Shown in pieces: positions 1-12,203 of a DNA stretch of 64,000 nt. Source of the DNA: Bacillus crepusculi (GTDB taxonomy: Bacteria > Bacillota > Bacilli > Bacillales > Bacillaceae); assembly GCF_014764715.1 (NCBI RefSeq), contig NZ_JACXXE010000011.1:1-64000 (forward strand), given 5' to 3'. The notes under the pieces were generated by a model, which saw only the letters and a list, made by a program, of their open reading frames with translations, searched no databases and had not been told where the DNA came from. The first letter of the stretch is position 1, and each line of letters starts with the position of its first letter. The translations under genes were made by a program, and so were the position numbers.

Positions 1-13
1 TTTTTTGAGAGGT

Positions 14-42
14 TTGACACCATATAAATGTGGAAATAATAT
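14..42 (+). promoter_or_regulatory. sigma-A promoter of the ctsR operon
   Basis: TTGACA at 14-19 and TAATAT at 37-42 are separated by 17 bases, an almost consensus vegetative promoter. It lies upstream of the CtsR operator and of ctsR, so it should drive the whole heat-shock operon. A sigma-B promoter is known for this operon in B. subtilis, but any counterpart would lie left of the window. Confidence 0.8.
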
Positions 43-98
43 TGTTAGTTGAGCGATTATCTTGAAAAATCGATCGAAAAAATTTATAGTAAGATTAA

Positions 99-115
99 AG
101 TCAAATATAGTCAAA
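99..115 (+). promoter_or_regulatory. CtsR operator (tandem heptad)
   Basis: Two direct AGTCAAA heptads are separated by three bases (99-105 and 109-115). This fits the known CtsR box, RGTCAAANANRGTCAAA, exactly. It sits between the promoter and the ctsR start, so bound CtsR would block transcription of its own operon. On heat stress CtsR loses DNA binding and the operon is induced. Confidence 0.9.
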
Positions 116-136
116 GTCAATGGAGGAGGAGGCGGA

Positions 137-601
137 GTGGCACAAAACATTTCTGATATCATCGAACAGTATTTGAAGGAAGTCTTGGATCAGAATGGTC
201 GAGAAATATTGGAAATTAAGCGCAATGAGATTGCAGATAAGTTTCAATGCGTACCTTCACAAATTAACTATGTGATCAATACACGCTTTACGAGCGAAAG
301 AGGCTATATCGTTGAAAGTAAGCGTGGCGGTGGTGGCTATATCCGTATCATTAAAGTCAAAATGAACGATGAAGTCGACTTATTGAACAACATTATTTCC
401 CAAATATATCATCGTTTATCACAGGCCGCATCTGATCATATCATCATGCGTCTTGTTGAAAATAACATTCTATCTGAAAGAGAAGCTAAGATGATGATCA
501 GTGTCATGGACCGTTCTGTTTTGCACATTGATTTACCTGAACGAGATGAACTGCGGGCTCGGATGATGAAAGCGATGTTAAATGCTTTAAAATTAAAGTA
601 A
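137..601 (+). CDS. ctsR: CtsR, heat-shock repressor of clp genes
   Basis: Dimeric winged helix-turn-helix repressor of class III heat-shock genes (clpC operon, clpP, clpE). The protein has 154 residues, the family's usual length. It shows the DNA-binding part with the glycine-rich wing RGGGGYIRI and the C-terminal segment ERDELRARMMKAML that is bound by McsB/ClpC. The start is placed at GTG 137, directly behind a GGAGGAGGAGG ribosome site. An in-frame TTG at 62 would place the operator inside the gene and add residues not found in CtsR. First gene of a six-gene operon with mcsA, mcsB, clpC, radA and disA, and autoregulated through the box at 99-115. Confidence 0.97.
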   Translation: MAQNISDIIEQYLKEVLDQNGREILEIKRNEIADKFQCVPSQINYVINTRFTSERGYIVESKRGGGGYIRIIKVKMNDEVDLLNNIISQIYHRLSQAASDHIIMRLVENNILSEREAKMMISVMDRSVLHIDLPERDELRARMMKAMLNALKLK

Positions 602-606
602 AGCGG

Positions 607-1173
607 GTGAAAAGATTGATTTGTCAAGAATGCAATGAGAGACCAGCCACTTTTCACTTTACAAAAGTTATAAATGGAGAAAAACAAGAAATGCACATAT
701 GTGAACAATGTGCAAAAGAAAACAGTGATTCATATGCTATGAGTGGAAACCAGGGTTTCTCCATTCACAATTTGTTATCAGGCTTGTTGAATATTGATCC
801 TAGCTTTACCACAAGTGCTAACAAAGGGTCATCTATTTTTCAAGAAGCGAGAGAAGTGGATCAATGTCCTAAATGTGGCTTAACCTTTCAGCAGTTCAGA
901 AAAACAGGCCGTTTTGGCTGTGCAGAATGTTATCGTACATTTGATCAGTATCTGAATCCTGTTTTGCGGAAAGTCCATAGTGGAAATACAGCACATAATG
1001 GAAAAGTTCCTAAACGGATTGCCGGCAGTCTGCATGTTCGCCGGAAACTTGAGTTGATGCAGCAAGAGCTGAAGCAGTTGATTGAACAGGAAGAGTTTGA
1101 AAAAGCAGCGGAAGTTCGAGATCAAATTCGTGCATTAGAGCATGAGCAATCTCAGCAGAGGGAGGGAGAGTAA
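607..1173 (+). CDS. mcsA: McsA, zinc-binding activator of McsB
   Basis: Adaptor that activates the arginine kinase McsB and senses metal and redox stress. The sequence shows CxxC pairs (CQEC near the N-terminus, then CEQC, CPKC and CAEC) suited to zinc binding. A C-terminal UVR-type segment ([17 protein letters not shown]) is of the kind that contacts ClpC. Length 188 residues from GTG 607. An in-frame TTG at 616, giving MICQEC as in B. subtilis, is the likelier true start because GGGTG at 605-609 is then well spaced. Follows ctsR by 5 bases. The downstream mcsB start lies just past its stop. Confidence 0.95.
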   Translation: MKRLICQECNERPATFHFTKVINGEKQEMHICEQCAKENSDSYAMSGNQGFSIHNLLSGLLNIDPSFTTSANKGSSIFQEAREVDQCPKCGLTFQQFRKTGRFGCAECYRTFDQYLNPVLRKVHSGNTAHNGKVPKRIAGSLHVRRKLELMQQELKQLIEQEEFEKAAEVRDQIRALEHEQSQQREGE

Positions 1174-1177
1174 CGAC

Positions 1178-2269
1178 ATGTCGCTCCAGCATTTTATTCA
1201 AGACGCTTTAAGTCAATGGATGAAACAAAAAGGACCAGAAAGTGACATTGTTCTTAGCAGTCGTATTCGGCTAGCACGCAATCTAGAGCATGTTCGTTTC
1301 CCAACTCAGTTTTCTCAAGAGGAGGCCGAAGCTGTTCTAAAGCAATTCGAGCAGAAGTTTGCGAGCGGGGAAGTGAAGGACGTTGGAAACTTTGTTCTGA
1401 TTCGAATGAATGAAACGCAGCCTTTAGCCAAAAGGGTGCTTGTTGAAAAGCATTTGATTAGTCCCAACTTGGCAGAATCAAGATTTGGTGGCTGCTTGCT
1501 TTCTGAAAATGAGGAAATTAGTGTCATGCTAAATGAAGAAGACCATATTCGCATTCAATGCCTGTTCCCAGGATTTCAGTTGGCCAATGCACTAAAAGTG
1601 GCTAATCAGGTAGACGACTGGATTGAAGAGCAAGTGGATTATGCGTTTTCTGAAAAGAGAGGATACTTAACAAGCTGTCCGACCAATGTGGGTACAGGTA
1701 TTAGGGCTTCGGTCATGATGCATTTACCAGCATTAGCCCTCACAAGACAAATGAACCGGATTATTCCTGCAATTAATCAATTAGGTCTTGTGGTCAGAGG
1801 AATTTATGGTGAGGGTAGCGAAGCAATAGGAAACATCTTTCAAATCTCAAATCAAATGACACTTGGTCAATCAGAAGAGGATATTGTGGATGATTTGAAT
1901 AGTGTGACCGCTCAGCTTATTGAACAAGAGCGATCTGCACGAAAAGCTTTATATCAAACGTCTAAAATTGAACTTGAGGACAGAGTGTACCGCTCCTTAG
2001 GGATACTGGCCAATTGTCGTATGATTGAATCAAAAGAAACGGCAAAGTGTCTGTCAGATGTGCGGCTTGGAATTGATTTAGGTATCATTAAGGGGCTTTC
2101 AAGTAATATACTGAATGAACTCATGATTTTGACACAGCCTGGCTTCCTTCAGCAATATTCAGGGGGAGCTTTGGAGCCAAATGAACGAGATATAAAACGA
2201 GCAGCGATAATTAGAGAAAGGCTGCGCTTAGAAATGCATAGGAATGGACAGGAGGATGAAACGATATGA
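1178..2269 (+). CDS. mcsB: McsB, protein arginine kinase
   Basis: Phosphagen-kinase-fold enzyme that phosphorylates arginine side chains of proteins, marking them for ClpCP degradation, and inactivates CtsR. The sequence shows SSRIRLARN near the N-terminus, the catalytic SCPTNVGTG loop with Cys167, and [10 protein letters not shown]. Length 363 residues, as in B. subtilis. The start is ATG 1178 (MSLQHFIQ) behind GGGAGGG. The upstream ATG at 1142 lies inside mcsA and is not needed. The last codons overlap the clpC start (ATGA), which suggests coupled translation of kinase and protease ATPase. Confidence 0.97.
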   Translation: MSLQHFIQDALSQWMKQKGPESDIVLSSRIRLARNLEHVRFPTQFSQEEAEAVLKQFEQKFASGEVKDVGNFVLIRMNETQPLAKRVLVEKHLISPNLAESRFGGCLLSENEEISVMLNEEDHIRIQCLFPGFQLANALKVANQVDDWIEEQVDYAFSEKRGYLTSCPTNVGTGIRASVMMHLPALALTRQMNRIIPAINQLGLVVRGIYGEGSEAIGNIFQISNQMTLGQSEEDIVDDLNSVTAQLIEQERSARKALYQTSKIELEDRVYRSLGILANCRMIESKETAKCLSDVRLGIDLGIIKGLSSNILNELMILTQPGFLQQYSGGALEPNERDIKRAAIIRERLRLEMHRNGQEDETI

Positions 2270-4701
2270 TGTTTGGAAGATTCACTGAAAGAGCTCAAAA
2301 GGTATTAGCACTTGCACAAGAAGAAGCCATTCGCCTAGGCCATAAGAACATTGGAACAGAACACATTTTACTTGGTCTTGTACGCGAAGGTGAGGGTATC
2401 GCCGCAAAAGCGTTAGAAGCATTGGGTCTTGTTTCAGATAAAATCCAAAAAGAAGTCGAAAGCTTGATTGGAAGAGGGCAAGAGGTGACTCAAGCTATTC
2501 CTCATTATACGCCTAGAGCGAAGAAGGTCACTGAGCTTTCAATGGATGAAGCAAGAAAGCTAGGTCATTCCTATGTAGGGACAGAACATATTCTATTAGG
2601 TCTTATTCGTGAGGGAGAGGGTGTAGCTGCCCGTGTCTTAAATAACCTCGGAGTGAGCTTAAATAAAGCACGTCAGCAAGTCTTACAGCTGCTTGGCAGC
2701 AATGAAACGGGTGCATCTGCGGCAGGCTCTAATAGCAATGCGAATACACCAACATTAGATAGTTTGGCAAGAGATTTAACGGCTATTGCGAAAGAGGATA
2801 GCTTGGACCCTGTCATTGGCAGAAGCAAAGAAATTCAGCGTGTCATTGAGGTATTAAGCAGAAGAACGAAGAATAACCCTGTACTGATTGGTGAGCCAGG
2901 TGTTGGTAAAACAGCCATCGCAGAAGGTCTTGCACAGCAAATTATTCATAACGAAGTGCCTGAAATCCTGCGCGATAAACGAGTGATGACACTTGATATG
3001 GGAACCGTTGTGGCAGGAACAAAATATCGTGGTGAATTCGAGGACCGCTTGAAAAAAGTCATGGACGAAATTCGTCAGGCTGGAAATATCATTCTCTTCA
3101 TTGATGAGCTTCATACACTGATTGGTGCAGGTGGAGCAGAGGGTGCGATTGATGCGTCTAATATTCTGAAACCATCTCTAGCACGTGGTGAGCTTCAATG
3201 TATTGGGGCTACAACGTTAGATGAGTACCGTAAATATATTGAGAAGGATGCGGCGCTTGAACGTCGATTCCAGCCAATTCAAGTGGATCAGCCGTCCGTT
3301 GATGAAAGTATTCAGATCTTAAGAGGACTTAGAGATCGTTATGAAGCACATCACCGTGTGTCTATTACAGATGAAGCGATTGAGGCGGCAGTGAAGCTGT
3401 CTGACCGCTACATTTCTGATCGTTTCCTTCCAGATAAGGCGATTGATCTAATTGATGAGGCAGGCTCGAAGGTACGCTTACGTTCATTCACGACACCGCC
3501 TAACCTAAAGGAACTAGAGCAAAAGCTAGATGAAGTACGTAAGGAAAAGGATGCGGCTGTACAAAGTCAAGAATTTGAAAAAGCAGCTTCTCTTCGCGAT
3601 ACAGAGCAGCGTTTGCGTGAAAAAGTAGAAGTGACAAAGAAATCATGGAAAGAAAAGCAGGGACAAGAGAATTCTGAGGTATCTGTAGATGATATCGCAA
3701 TGGTGGTCTCTAGCTGGACCGGAGTGCCTGTTTCGAAAATTGCTCAAACGGAAACAGATAAGCTTCTGAATATGGAACAATTGCTCCACTCTCGTGTGAT
3801 CGGGCAGGATGAAGCCGTTGTCGCTGTGGCAAAAGCTGTGAGACGTGCTCGCGCTGGTCTAAAAGATCCGAAACGTCCGATCGGCTCCTTTATTTTCTTA
3901 GGCCCAACAGGGGTTGGTAAGACAGAGCTTGCTAGAGCGCTTGCCGAGTCTATTTTCGGTGATGAAGAAGCGATGATCCGTATTGATATGTCTGAGTACA
4001 TGGAGAAACATTCTACATCAAGACTTGTTGGATCACCTCCGGGTTATGTTGGCTATGATGAAGGCGGTCAGCTGACTGAAAAAGTGAGAAGAAAGCCTTA
4101 CTCTGTTGTACTTTTAGATGAGATTGAAAAGGCGCATCCTGATGTCTTTAATATCTTACTGCAAGTATTAGAAGATGGTCGTCTTACTGATTCTAAAGGA
4201 CGTACAGTTGACTTTAGAAATACCATTTTGATTATGACTTCAAACGTTGGAGCTAGTGAATTGAAGCGCAATAAATATGTTGGCTTTAACGTGCAGGATG
4301 AAGGTCAAAATTACAAAGATATGAAAGGCAAAGTAATGGGCGAGTTGAAACGTGCGTTTAGACCAGAATTCATCAACCGTATTGATGAAATCATTGTCTT
4401 CCACTCGCTTGAAAAGAAACACTTAAAAGAGATTGTGTCTCTCATGTCTGATCAATTAACAAAACGATTAAAAGAGCAAGACCTCTCAATTGAACTGACA
4501 GAAGCGGCAAAAGCGAAAATTGCCGACGAAGGGGTAGACCTTGAGTATGGTGCTCGTCCGTTAAGAAGAGCGATTCAAAAGCATGTGGAGGATCGACTTT
4601 CTGAGGAGCTGCTGAAGGGCAATATTGAAAAAGGTCAACATATTGTATTAGATGTGGAAGATGGAGAAATTGTCGTAAAAGCGACGGCTGCTACGAACTA
4701 A
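2266..4701 (+). CDS. clpC: ClpC, AAA+ unfoldase of the ClpCP protease
   Basis: Class III heat-shock ATPase that unfolds substrates (including McsB-phosphorylated proteins, ComK and CtsR) and feeds them to ClpP. The 811 residues contain, in order: two Clp-N repeats (about 1-145), AAA domain 1 with Walker A GEPGVGKT near residue 209, a UVR/middle segment near 420-455, and AAA domain 2 with Walker A GPTGVGKT near residue 546. The ClpP loop VGFN is present near residue 673. The start overlaps the mcsB stop. No lesion is visible. Confidence 0.98.
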   Translation: MMFGRFTERAQKVLALAQEEAIRLGHKNIGTEHILLGLVREGEGIAAKALEALGLVSDKIQKEVESLIGRGQEVTQAIPHYTPRAKKVTELSMDEARKLGHSYVGTEHILLGLIREGEGVAARVLNNLGVSLNKARQQVLQLLGSNETGASAAGSNSNANTPTLDSLARDLTAIAKEDSLDPVIGRSKEIQRVIEVLSRRTKNNPVLIGEPGVGKTAIAEGLAQQIIHNEVPEILRDKRVMTLDMGTVVAGTKYRGEFEDRLKKVMDEIRQAGNIILFIDELHTLIGAGGAEGAIDASNILKPSLARGELQCIGATTLDEYRKYIEKDAALERRFQPIQVDQPSVDESIQILRGLRDRYEAHHRVSITDEAIEAAVKLSDRYISDRFLPDKAIDLIDEAGSKVRLRSFTTPPNLKELEQKLDEVRKEKDAAVQSQEFEKAASLRDTEQRLREKVEVTKKSWKEKQGQENSEVSVDDIAMVVSSWTGVPVSKIAQTETDKLLNMEQLLHSRVIGQDEAVVAVAKAVRRARAGLKDPKRPIGSFIFLGPTGVGKTELARALAESIFGDEEAMIRIDMSEYMEKHSTSRLVGSPPGYVGYDEGGQLTEKVRRKPYSVVLLDEIEKAHPDVFNILLQVLEDGRLTDSKGRTVDFRNTILIMTSNVGASELKRNKYVGFNVQDEGQNYKDMKGKVMGELKRAFRPEFINRIDEIIVFHSLEKKHLKEIVSLMSDQLTKRLKEQDLSIELTEAAKAKIADEGVDLEYGARPLRRAIQKHVEDRLSEELLKGNIEKGQHIVLDVEDGEIVVKATAATN

Positions 4702-4720
4702 TATAGTAAGATAAAAGTGT

Positions 4721-4747
4721 GAGGCATACCAGTCAGATGTATGCCTC
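4721..4747 (+). other. Stem-loop between clpC and radA
   Basis: A perfect 9-bp stem (GAGGCATAC at 4721-4729 with GTATGCCTC at 4739-4747) has a 9-base loop. The bases that follow are CCTTTACTT, not a clean T-run, so it is at best a weak or partial terminator, or an RNA-stability element inside the operon. Confidence 0.5.
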
Positions 4748-4794
4748 CCTTTACTTATTCTCTGACCAGTATAAGGAGTTGTATTCTTCAATCT

Positions 4795-6174
4795 ATGGCT
4801 AAGACAAAATCAAAATTTATATGCCAATCGTGCGGGTACGAGTCAGCCAAATGGATGGGGAAATGTCCAGGCTGCGGCACGTGGAACAGTATGACAGAAG
4901 AGGTCGTTCGCAAAGAGTCGGCAAACCGTCGAAGTGCTTTTAATCATTCTGTTCAAACCATTCAAAAACCTTCACCTATTTCTGCAATTGAAACATCCGA
5001 AGAACCCCGTATTAAGACGAATCTAGAAGAATTTAACCGAGTATTAGGAAGTGGAATTGTCAAAGGCTCTCTTGTTCTCATTGGAGGAGATCCTGGGATT
5101 GGGAAGTCCACATTATTATTGCAAGTATCAGCACAGCTCTCAGATCAAAATCAGAATGTGTTATACATATCTGGTGAGGAGTCCATTAAACAAACGAAGC
5201 TAAGAGCGGACCGCCTCGGCATTGATAGCACCTCTTTACATGTTTTGGCTGAAACCGATATGGAGTATATAACGTCTTCTATACAAGAGATGAAGCCCGC
5301 TTTTGTGGTGGTGGATTCGATTCAAACCGTTTATCAAAGCGATATAACGTCAGCTCCTGGATCTGTTTCTCAGGTAAGAGAATGTACAGCGCAGTTGATG
5401 AAGATTGCTAAGACGAATGGAATTCCTATTTTTATCGTTGGTCACGTGACCAAAGAGGGCTCCATCGCAGGTCCACGTCTTTTAGAGCATATGGTGGACA
5501 CGGTTCTATATTTTGAAGGGGAGCGGCATCATACGTTTCGTATCTTACGAGCGGTGAAAAACCGATTTGGTTCAACGAATGAACTAGGGATTTTTGAAAT
5601 GAGAGAAGAAGGGCTCACAGAAGTCTTAAACCCATCAGAAATCTTCTTAGAAGAGCGGTCAGCAGGTGTATCTGGGTCATGTGTTGTGGCCTCAATGGAA
5701 GGAACAAGACCCGTTCTTGTGGAGATACAAGCATTAATATCGCCGACAAGCTTTGGAAATCCGCGAAGAATGGCTACAGGCCTTGATCATAATCGTGTGT
5801 CATTGCTCATGGCTGTTTTAGAAAAACGTGTAGGGCTGCTGCTGCAAAACCAAGATGCATATTTAAAGGTCGCAGGCGGTGTGAAGCTTGACGAACCAGC
5901 GATTGACTTGGCTATTGCCGTCAGTATTGCATCAAGCTTTAAAGATGCAGCGCCGCAGCAAGCGGATTGCTTTATAGGAGAAGTGGGTCTGACGGGAGAA
6001 GTCAGAAGAGTATCAAGAATTGAACAGCGTGTGCAAGAAGCTGCTAAACTAGGATTTAAACGAATGTTTATTCCTCAGGCGAATATAGACGGATGGAAAA
6101 AGCCGAGAGGGATTGAGTTAGTCGGTGTAGAAAATGTAGCGGAGGCACTTCGTATTTCACTAGGGGGATCATAG
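4795..6174 (+). CDS. radA: RadA (Sms), branched-DNA helicase
   Basis: RecA-like ATPase that helps process recombination intermediates and D-loops during repair and transformation. Seen: an N-terminal four-cysteine zinc finger (CQSC ... CPGC), Walker [10 protein letters not shown] near residue 97, the RadA signature KNRFGS, and a C-terminal Lon-like fold. Length 459 residues from ATG 4795 ([13 protein letters not shown]), essentially the B. subtilis length. AAGGAG at 4773-4778 is far from that ATG, so the start region is slightly uncertain. An upstream ATG at 4741 lies in the intergenic hairpin and is rejected. disA follows directly. Confidence 0.96.
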   Translation: MAKTKSKFICQSCGYESAKWMGKCPGCGTWNSMTEEVVRKESANRRSAFNHSVQTIQKPSPISAIETSEEPRIKTNLEEFNRVLGSGIVKGSLVLIGGDPGIGKSTLLLQVSAQLSDQNQNVLYISGEESIKQTKLRADRLGIDSTSLHVLAETDMEYITSSIQEMKPAFVVVDSIQTVYQSDITSAPGSVSQVRECTAQLMKIAKTNGIPIFIVGHVTKEGSIAGPRLLEHMVDTVLYFEGERHHTFRILRAVKNRFGSTNELGIFEMREEGLTEVLNPSEIFLEERSAGVSGSCVVASMEGTRPVLVEIQALISPTSFGNPRRMATGLDHNRVSLLMAVLEKRVGLLLQNQDAYLKVAGGVKLDEPAIDLAIAVSIASSFKDAAPQQADCFIGEVGLTGEVRRVSRIEQRVQEAAKLGFKRMFIPQANIDGWKKPRGIELVGVENVAEALRISLGGS

Positions 6175-6175
6175 A

Positions 6176-7255
6176 ATGGAAAAAGAGAAAAAAGGAGCGA
6201 GAGAAGTTGATCTCTTAGATATCGTACAGTTTGTGGCACCAGGGACACCTTTGCGAGTAGGGATTGAAAATGTCCTGAGAGCCAATACTGGCGGGCTCAT
6301 TGTTGTTGGTTATAACGACAAAGTAAAAAGTGTGGTAGATGGAGGATTTCACATTAATTCTGCCTTCTCCCCAGCACACTTATATGAATTGGCCAAGATG
6401 GATGGGGCGATTATTTTAAGTGATTCTGGTCAGAAAATCTTGTATGCGAATACACAGCTGATGCCAGATGCAACGATTCATTCATCAGAAACAGGTATGA
6501 GACACCGAACGGCTGAACGTGTAGCCAAGCAGACAGGCTGCTTAATCATTGCCATTTCTGAACGGAGAAATGTCATTACTTTATACCAAGGGAATCGTCG
6601 TTATACGTTGAAAGATATCGGTTTTATTTTAACAAAGGCCAATCAAGCCATTCAAACGCTTGAGAAATATAAAACCATTTTAGATCATGCCATTTCAGCG
6701 TTAAGCGCCCTAGAATTTGAAGAGCTTGTCACCTTTGGTGATGTACTCTCTGTGCTGCACCGCTACGAAATGGTGCTCAGAATCAAGAATGAAATTAATA
6801 TGTATATCAAAGAACTTGGAACAGAAGGGCACTTGATCCGTCTTCAAGTCAATGAGCTGATTACAGATATGGAGCAGGAAGCGGCTCTATTTATTAAAGA
6901 TTACGTGAAAGAAAAGATTAAAGATCCATATGTTTTGCTTAAACAACTCCAAGATATGTCTAGCTTTGAGCTGTTAGATGATTCTATTCTGTACAAGTTA
7001 CTTGGATATCCAGCTTCTACAAATATTGACGATTATGTGTATACAAGAGGCTACAGATTACTTCACAAAATCCCTAGACTGCCAATGCCTATCGTCGAAA
7101 ATGTGGTCGAAGCGTTTGGTGTGTTAGATCGAATTATGGAAGCAGATGTACAAGATTTGGATGAAGTAGAAGGAATTGGAGAAGTAAGAGCGAAAAAGAT
7201 AAAAAAAGGATTAAAAAGGTTACAAGAAAAACATTATATTGACCGTCAGTTATAA
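6176..7255 (+). CDS. disA: DisA, c-di-AMP synthase and DNA-integrity scanner
   Basis: Octameric diadenylate cyclase that scans DNA and stops making c-di-AMP at branched structures, where RadA also acts. The N-terminal DAC domain shows the DGA motif at residues 76-78 and the RHR motif at about 109-111. The C-terminus carries the helix-hairpin-helix DNA-binding segment [13 protein letters not shown]. Length 359 residues. Starts 1 base after the radA stop and is the last gene of the operon. Confidence 0.97.
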   Translation: MEKEKKGAREVDLLDIVQFVAPGTPLRVGIENVLRANTGGLIVVGYNDKVKSVVDGGFHINSAFSPAHLYELAKMDGAIILSDSGQKILYANTQLMPDATIHSSETGMRHRTAERVAKQTGCLIIAISERRNVITLYQGNRRYTLKDIGFILTKANQAIQTLEKYKTILDHAISALSALEFEELVTFGDVLSVLHRYEMVLRIKNEINMYIKELGTEGHLIRLQVNELITDMEQEAALFIKDYVKEKIKDPYVLLKQLQDMSSFELLDDSILYKLLGYPASTNIDDYVYTRGYRLLHKIPRLPMPIVENVVEAFGVLDRIMEADVQDLDEVEGIGEVRAKKIKKGLKRLQEKHYIDRQL

Positions 7256-7277
7256 AAGAGAAATTTTTCTTAATCAC

Positions 7278-7303
7278 GGTTAAAAATGGATGAATATGGG
7301 TAT
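7278..7303 (+). promoter_or_regulatory. Candidate sigma-B promoter of yacL
   Basis: GGTTAA (7278-7283) and GGGTAT (7298-7303) are separated by 14 bases. This resembles the general-stress sigma-B consensus GTTTAA-N12-15-GGGTAT. It lies in the disA-yacL gap, 104 bases before the yacL start. To my knowledge yacL is listed among sigma-B-responsive genes in B. subtilis. The match is by eye only. Confidence 0.5.
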
Positions 7304-7407
7304 ATTAATGATGCTTTTGTTTTCTGTTGATTATGATAGAAAACTTAAACATATATCAATGTCAGATGAAGGTGGATTGACAGATGAAAAATAAAGGAGG
7401 TGAAGGT

Positions 7408-9211
<1,804 letters not shown>

Positions 9212-9214
9212 ATC

Positions 9215-9691
9215 ATGTTGAGAATAGGACAAGGCTTTGATGTACATCAATTAACAGAGGGAAGACCTCTTATTATCGGTGGGGTGACCATTCCCTATGA
9301 AAAGGGACTGCTTGGGCATTCAGATGCTGACGTATTGCTTCACACGGTGGCTGATGCCTGTCTAGGTGCGATTGGTGAAGGAGATATCGGCAGACATTTC
9401 CCGGATACGGATCCTGAGTTTAAGGATGCAGATTCTTTTAAACTACTTCAGCATGTGTGGGCGCTTGTGAAAGAAAAAGGCTATACACTTGTGAATATTG
9501 ACTGCACCATCATGGCGCAAAAGCCAAAAATGGCACCTTACATTCAACCAATGTGCGAAAAAATCGCAGAAGCGCTTGAGGCAGATGTCACACAGGTGAA
9601 TGTCAAAGCAACAACGACAGAGAAACTCGGATTTACAGGAAGAGGCGAAGGAATTGCCTCTCAGGCGACAGTGCTTCTTCAGAAAAAGTAA
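9215..9691 (+). CDS. ispF: IspF, MEcPP synthase
   Basis: Cyclises CDP-ME 2-phosphate to 2-C-methyl-D-erythritol 2,4-cyclodiphosphate, releasing CMP, as a homotrimer with an active-site metal. Seen: the metal ligands GFDVHQ at the N-terminus, [13 protein letters not shown], and [11 protein letters not shown]. Length 158 residues, the standard size. Pairing with ispD, whose product is phosphorylated before IspF acts, is the usual Bacillus arrangement. Confidence 0.97.
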   Translation: MLRIGQGFDVHQLTEGRPLIIGGVTIPYEKGLLGHSDADVLLHTVADACLGAIGEGDIGRHFPDTDPEFKDADSFKLLQHVWALVKEKGYTLVNIDCTIMAQKPKMAPYIQPMCEKIAEALEADVTQVNVKATTTEKLGFTGRGEGIASQATVLLQKK

Positions 9692-9699
9692 AATCCATT

Positions 9700-9728
9700 T
9701 TGATGAGAATGGGTTTTGATGATAAAAT
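9700..9728 (+). promoter_or_regulatory. Candidate sigma-A promoter of gltX
   Basis: TTGATG (9700-9705) and TAAAAT (9723-9728) are separated by 17 bases in the 94-base gap before gltX. Spacing is optimal and both hexamers are near consensus. No T-box elements are visible here, unlike in front of cysE. Confidence 0.55.
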
Positions 9729-9785
9729 ACGTTTATAAAAAATTGGTGTCAGACAACATGATGCAGATGAAAGGAAGTTAAACTC

Positions 9786-11237
9786 ATGGGAAATGAAGTG
9801 CGCGTTCGTTATGCACCGAGTCCAACTGGTCATTTACATATTGGGAATGCTAGAACGGCTCTTTTCAACTATTTGTTCGCACGCAGCCAAGGCGGCAAAT
9901 TTATTATTCGAATCGAGGATACGGATCAAAAGCGTAATGTAGAAGGCGGAGAAGAAAGTCAGCTTCGCCACCTGCAGTGGCTCGGTATTGATTGGGACGA
10001 GAGCATTGATAAAGATGGCGGCTACGGTCCTTACAGACAATCAGAACGTAATGATATTTACAAAAAATATTATGACGAGCTGCTAGAAAAGGACTTGGCG
10101 TATAAGTGCTATTGTACGGCTGAAGAACTAGAAGAAGAGCGTGAAGCACAAATTGCCCGCAGTGAAATGCCTCGATATTCTGGTAAATGCAGTCATTTAT
10201 CAAAAGAAGAAGAGGACAAGCTCATTGCTGAAGGAAGAGAGCCAAGCATTCGCTTCCGTGTGCCAAAAGGAGAAATCATCAAATTTGACGATATGGTCAA
10301 AGGTGATATTTCATTTGAAACAGATGGCATCGGTGACTTTGTCATTGTGAAGAAAGATGGTACGCCAACTTATAACTTCGCCGTAGCAGTGGATGATCAT
10401 TTGATGAAAATGACTCACATTCTTCGCGGAGAGGACCACATTTCAAATACACCTAAACAAATCATGATCTTCAATGCATTTGGCTGGGATGTTCCGCTAT
10501 TCGGACATATGACGCTGATTGTGAACGAGAACCGCAAGAAATTAAGTAAGCGTGATGAATCGATTATTCAATTCATCGAGCAGTATAAGAACTTGGGCTA
10601 TTTACCAGAAGCCCTGTTTAACTTCATTGCATTACTTGGATGGTCTCCAGTTGGCGAAGAAGAATTATTTACAAAAGAGCAGTTCATCGATATTTTTGAT
10701 GTAAACCGACTTTCTAAGTCACCAGCTCTATTCGACATGCATAAACTAAAATGGGTGAATAACCAATACGTGAAAGCACTTGATCTTGATCAAGTTGTGG
10801 CACTAACACTTCCACATCTTCAAAAGGCAGGCAAGGTAAGCGAGCAGCTGACAGAAGAAGAAAACACGTGGGTACGCAAGCTTATTTCTCTATATCATGA
10901 GCAATTGAGCTACGGAGCAGAAATTGTTGAGTTGACAGAGTTGTTCTTTAAGGAGCAAATTGAGTATAATCAAGAGGCGAAGGAAGTTCTAGCAGAGGAA
11001 CAAGTACCAGAAGTCATGGCCTCTTTTGCAGGTCAGCTTGAACGTCTGGAGTCTTTCACACCTGATGAAATCAAGGCTGCTATTAAAGCGGTACAAAAAG
11101 AAACAGGGCATAAAGGCAAGAAACTATTCATGCCGATTCGTGTGGCTGTCACAGGACAAACGCATGGCCCAGAACTTCCGCAAAGTATTGAACTACTAGG
11201 TAAAGAAACGGTATTAAACCGCATTAAACAAATATAA
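9786..11237 (+). CDS. gltX: Glutamyl-tRNA synthetase
   Basis: Class I synthetase that charges tRNA-Glu and, in Bacillus, also mischarges tRNA-Gln for later amidation by GatCAB. Seen: the HIGH-type motif [11 protein letters not shown] at the N-terminus and the KMSKS-type motif KKLSKRD at about residue 252. A cysteine-rich zinc segment [11 protein letters not shown] is near residues 108-118. Length 483 residues, as in B. subtilis. It is followed by the T-box leader of cysE, so read-through into the cysteine genes depends on charged tRNA-Cys. Confidence 0.98.
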   Translation: MGNEVRVRYAPSPTGHLHIGNARTALFNYLFARSQGGKFIIRIEDTDQKRNVEGGEESQLRHLQWLGIDWDESIDKDGGYGPYRQSERNDIYKKYYDELLEKDLAYKCYCTAEELEEEREAQIARSEMPRYSGKCSHLSKEEEDKLIAEGREPSIRFRVPKGEIIKFDDMVKGDISFETDGIGDFVIVKKDGTPTYNFAVAVDDHLMKMTHILRGEDHISNTPKQIMIFNAFGWDVPLFGHMTLIVNENRKKLSKRDESIIQFIEQYKNLGYLPEALFNFIALLGWSPVGEEELFTKEQFIDIFDVNRLSKSPALFDMHKLKWVNNQYVKALDLDQVVALTLPHLQKAGKVSEQLTEEENTWVRKLISLYHEQLSYGAEIVELTELFFKEQIEYNQEAKEVLAEEQVPEVMASFAGQLERLESFTPDEIKAAIKAVQKETGHKGKKLFMPIRVAVTGQTHGPELPQSIELLGKETVLNRIKQI

Positions 11238-11239
11238 GG

Positions 11240-11488
11240 AAAATCGTTGCGAGGGAGAAGTACAATGTTTTCGCCCATCACAGAAAGAGTCTTCACCGGC
11301 TGAAAGAGACTTATGGGCAGACGTTGGAAATGCACCCTCAAGACCCTTGAGGAACACGTACGTTAGTATGCAAGGGCGGTACCCTCCGTTATGGGATTAA
11401 GTTGAGAAAGCTTGCAATAAGAGGCTTTCTAAACAGAGTGGAACCGCGTTTTCAAAACGTCTCTGTCATATGGCAGAGGCGTTTTTTA
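11240..11488 (+). promoter_or_regulatory. T-box riboswitch (tRNA-Cys) before cysE-cysS
   Basis: The conserved T-box sequence GTGGAACCGCG lies at 11438-11448 in the gltX-cysE gap. It is followed by an intrinsic terminator (stem from about 11454, ending in GCGTTTTTT near 11487). A TGC triplet in GGAAATGCACC (about 11326) is in a suitable place for the specifier codon, matching cysteine and the genes downstream. Uncharged tRNA-Cys would pair with the T-box bulge and favour antitermination. The family is well known. The specifier assignment is by eye. Confidence 0.9.
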
Positions 11489-11549
11489 TTTGTCCAAAAA
11501 AAGAGAGCAAGTCCTAAGAGAGATTGATGGGGAAGAACGGGGGGAGCAT

Positions 11550-12203
11550 GTGTTTTTCAAAATGCTGAAAGAAGATATTGATACTGTGTTTGATCAAGAT
11601 CCTGCTGCTAGAAGCTATATTGAAGTAGTGCTAACCTATTCAGGGCTTCATGCGATTTGGGCTCACCGTATCGCGCATGCATTTTATAAGCGTAAGCTAT
11701 ATTTTCTTGCGCGGATCATTTCTCAGGTCAGCCGTTTTTTCACAGGGGTTGAAATTCACCCAGCGGCAACCATCGGCAGGCGATTCTTCATTGATCACGG
11801 CATGGGTGTCGTGATTGGGGAAACGTGTGAAATTGGAGACAACGTTACTGTTTTCCAAGGCGTGACATTAGGGGGAACAGGGAAAGAAAAGGGAAAGCGG
11901 CATCCGACCATTTTAGACGATGCTCTCATTGCGACGGGTGCAAAGGTGCTCGGTTCCATTACCGTTGGAAAAGGGTCCAAGATTGGTGCAGGGTCTGTTG
12001 TGTTAAAGGACGTCCCTGACCATTCCACCGTTGTAGGTATACCTGGGCGCGTGGTCGTTCAAAATGGAAAGAAAATCAATCGTGATCTCAACCATCAAGA
12101 TTTGCCAGATCCAGTTTCCGATCGTTTTAAAGAATTAGAACGAGAAATGGAAAAGCTAAAACGTGAGCTGGCTTCATTGAGCAGAAAGGAAGAACAATCA
12201 TGA
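11550..12203 (+). CDS. cysE: Serine O-acetyltransferase
   Basis: Makes O-acetylserine from serine and acetyl-CoA, the committed step to cysteine. Seen: an N-terminal helical SATase part, then hexapeptide repeats forming a left-handed beta helix with [19 protein letters not shown] and the catalytic His in DHG. The start is taken as GTG 11550, giving 217 residues as in B. subtilis, although the GGGGGGAG site is close to it. The upstream in-frame TTG at 11490 lies in the riboswitch terminator and has no ribosome site. Overlaps cysS by ATGA. Confidence 0.95.
   Translation: MFFKMLKEDIDTVFDQDPAARSYIEVVLTYSGLHAIWAHRIAHAFYKRKLYFLARIISQVSRFFTGVEIHPAATIGRRFFIDHGMGVVIGETCEIGDNVTVFQGVTLGGTGKEKGKRHPTILDDALIATGAKVLGSITVGKGSKIGAGSVVLKDVPDHSTVVGIPGRVVVQNGKKINRDLNHQDLPDPVSDRFKELEREMEKLKRELASLSRKEEQS

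Noticed and set aside
62-136. Longer ctsR reading from TTG 62
   Set aside because: It would run through the CtsR operator and adds residues foreign to the family. GTG 137 has a strong ribosome site and gives the standard length.
11490-11549. N-terminal extension of CysE from TTG 11490
   Set aside because: The codon lies at the T-run of the T-box terminator and has no ribosome site. GTG 11550 gives the expected 217 residues.
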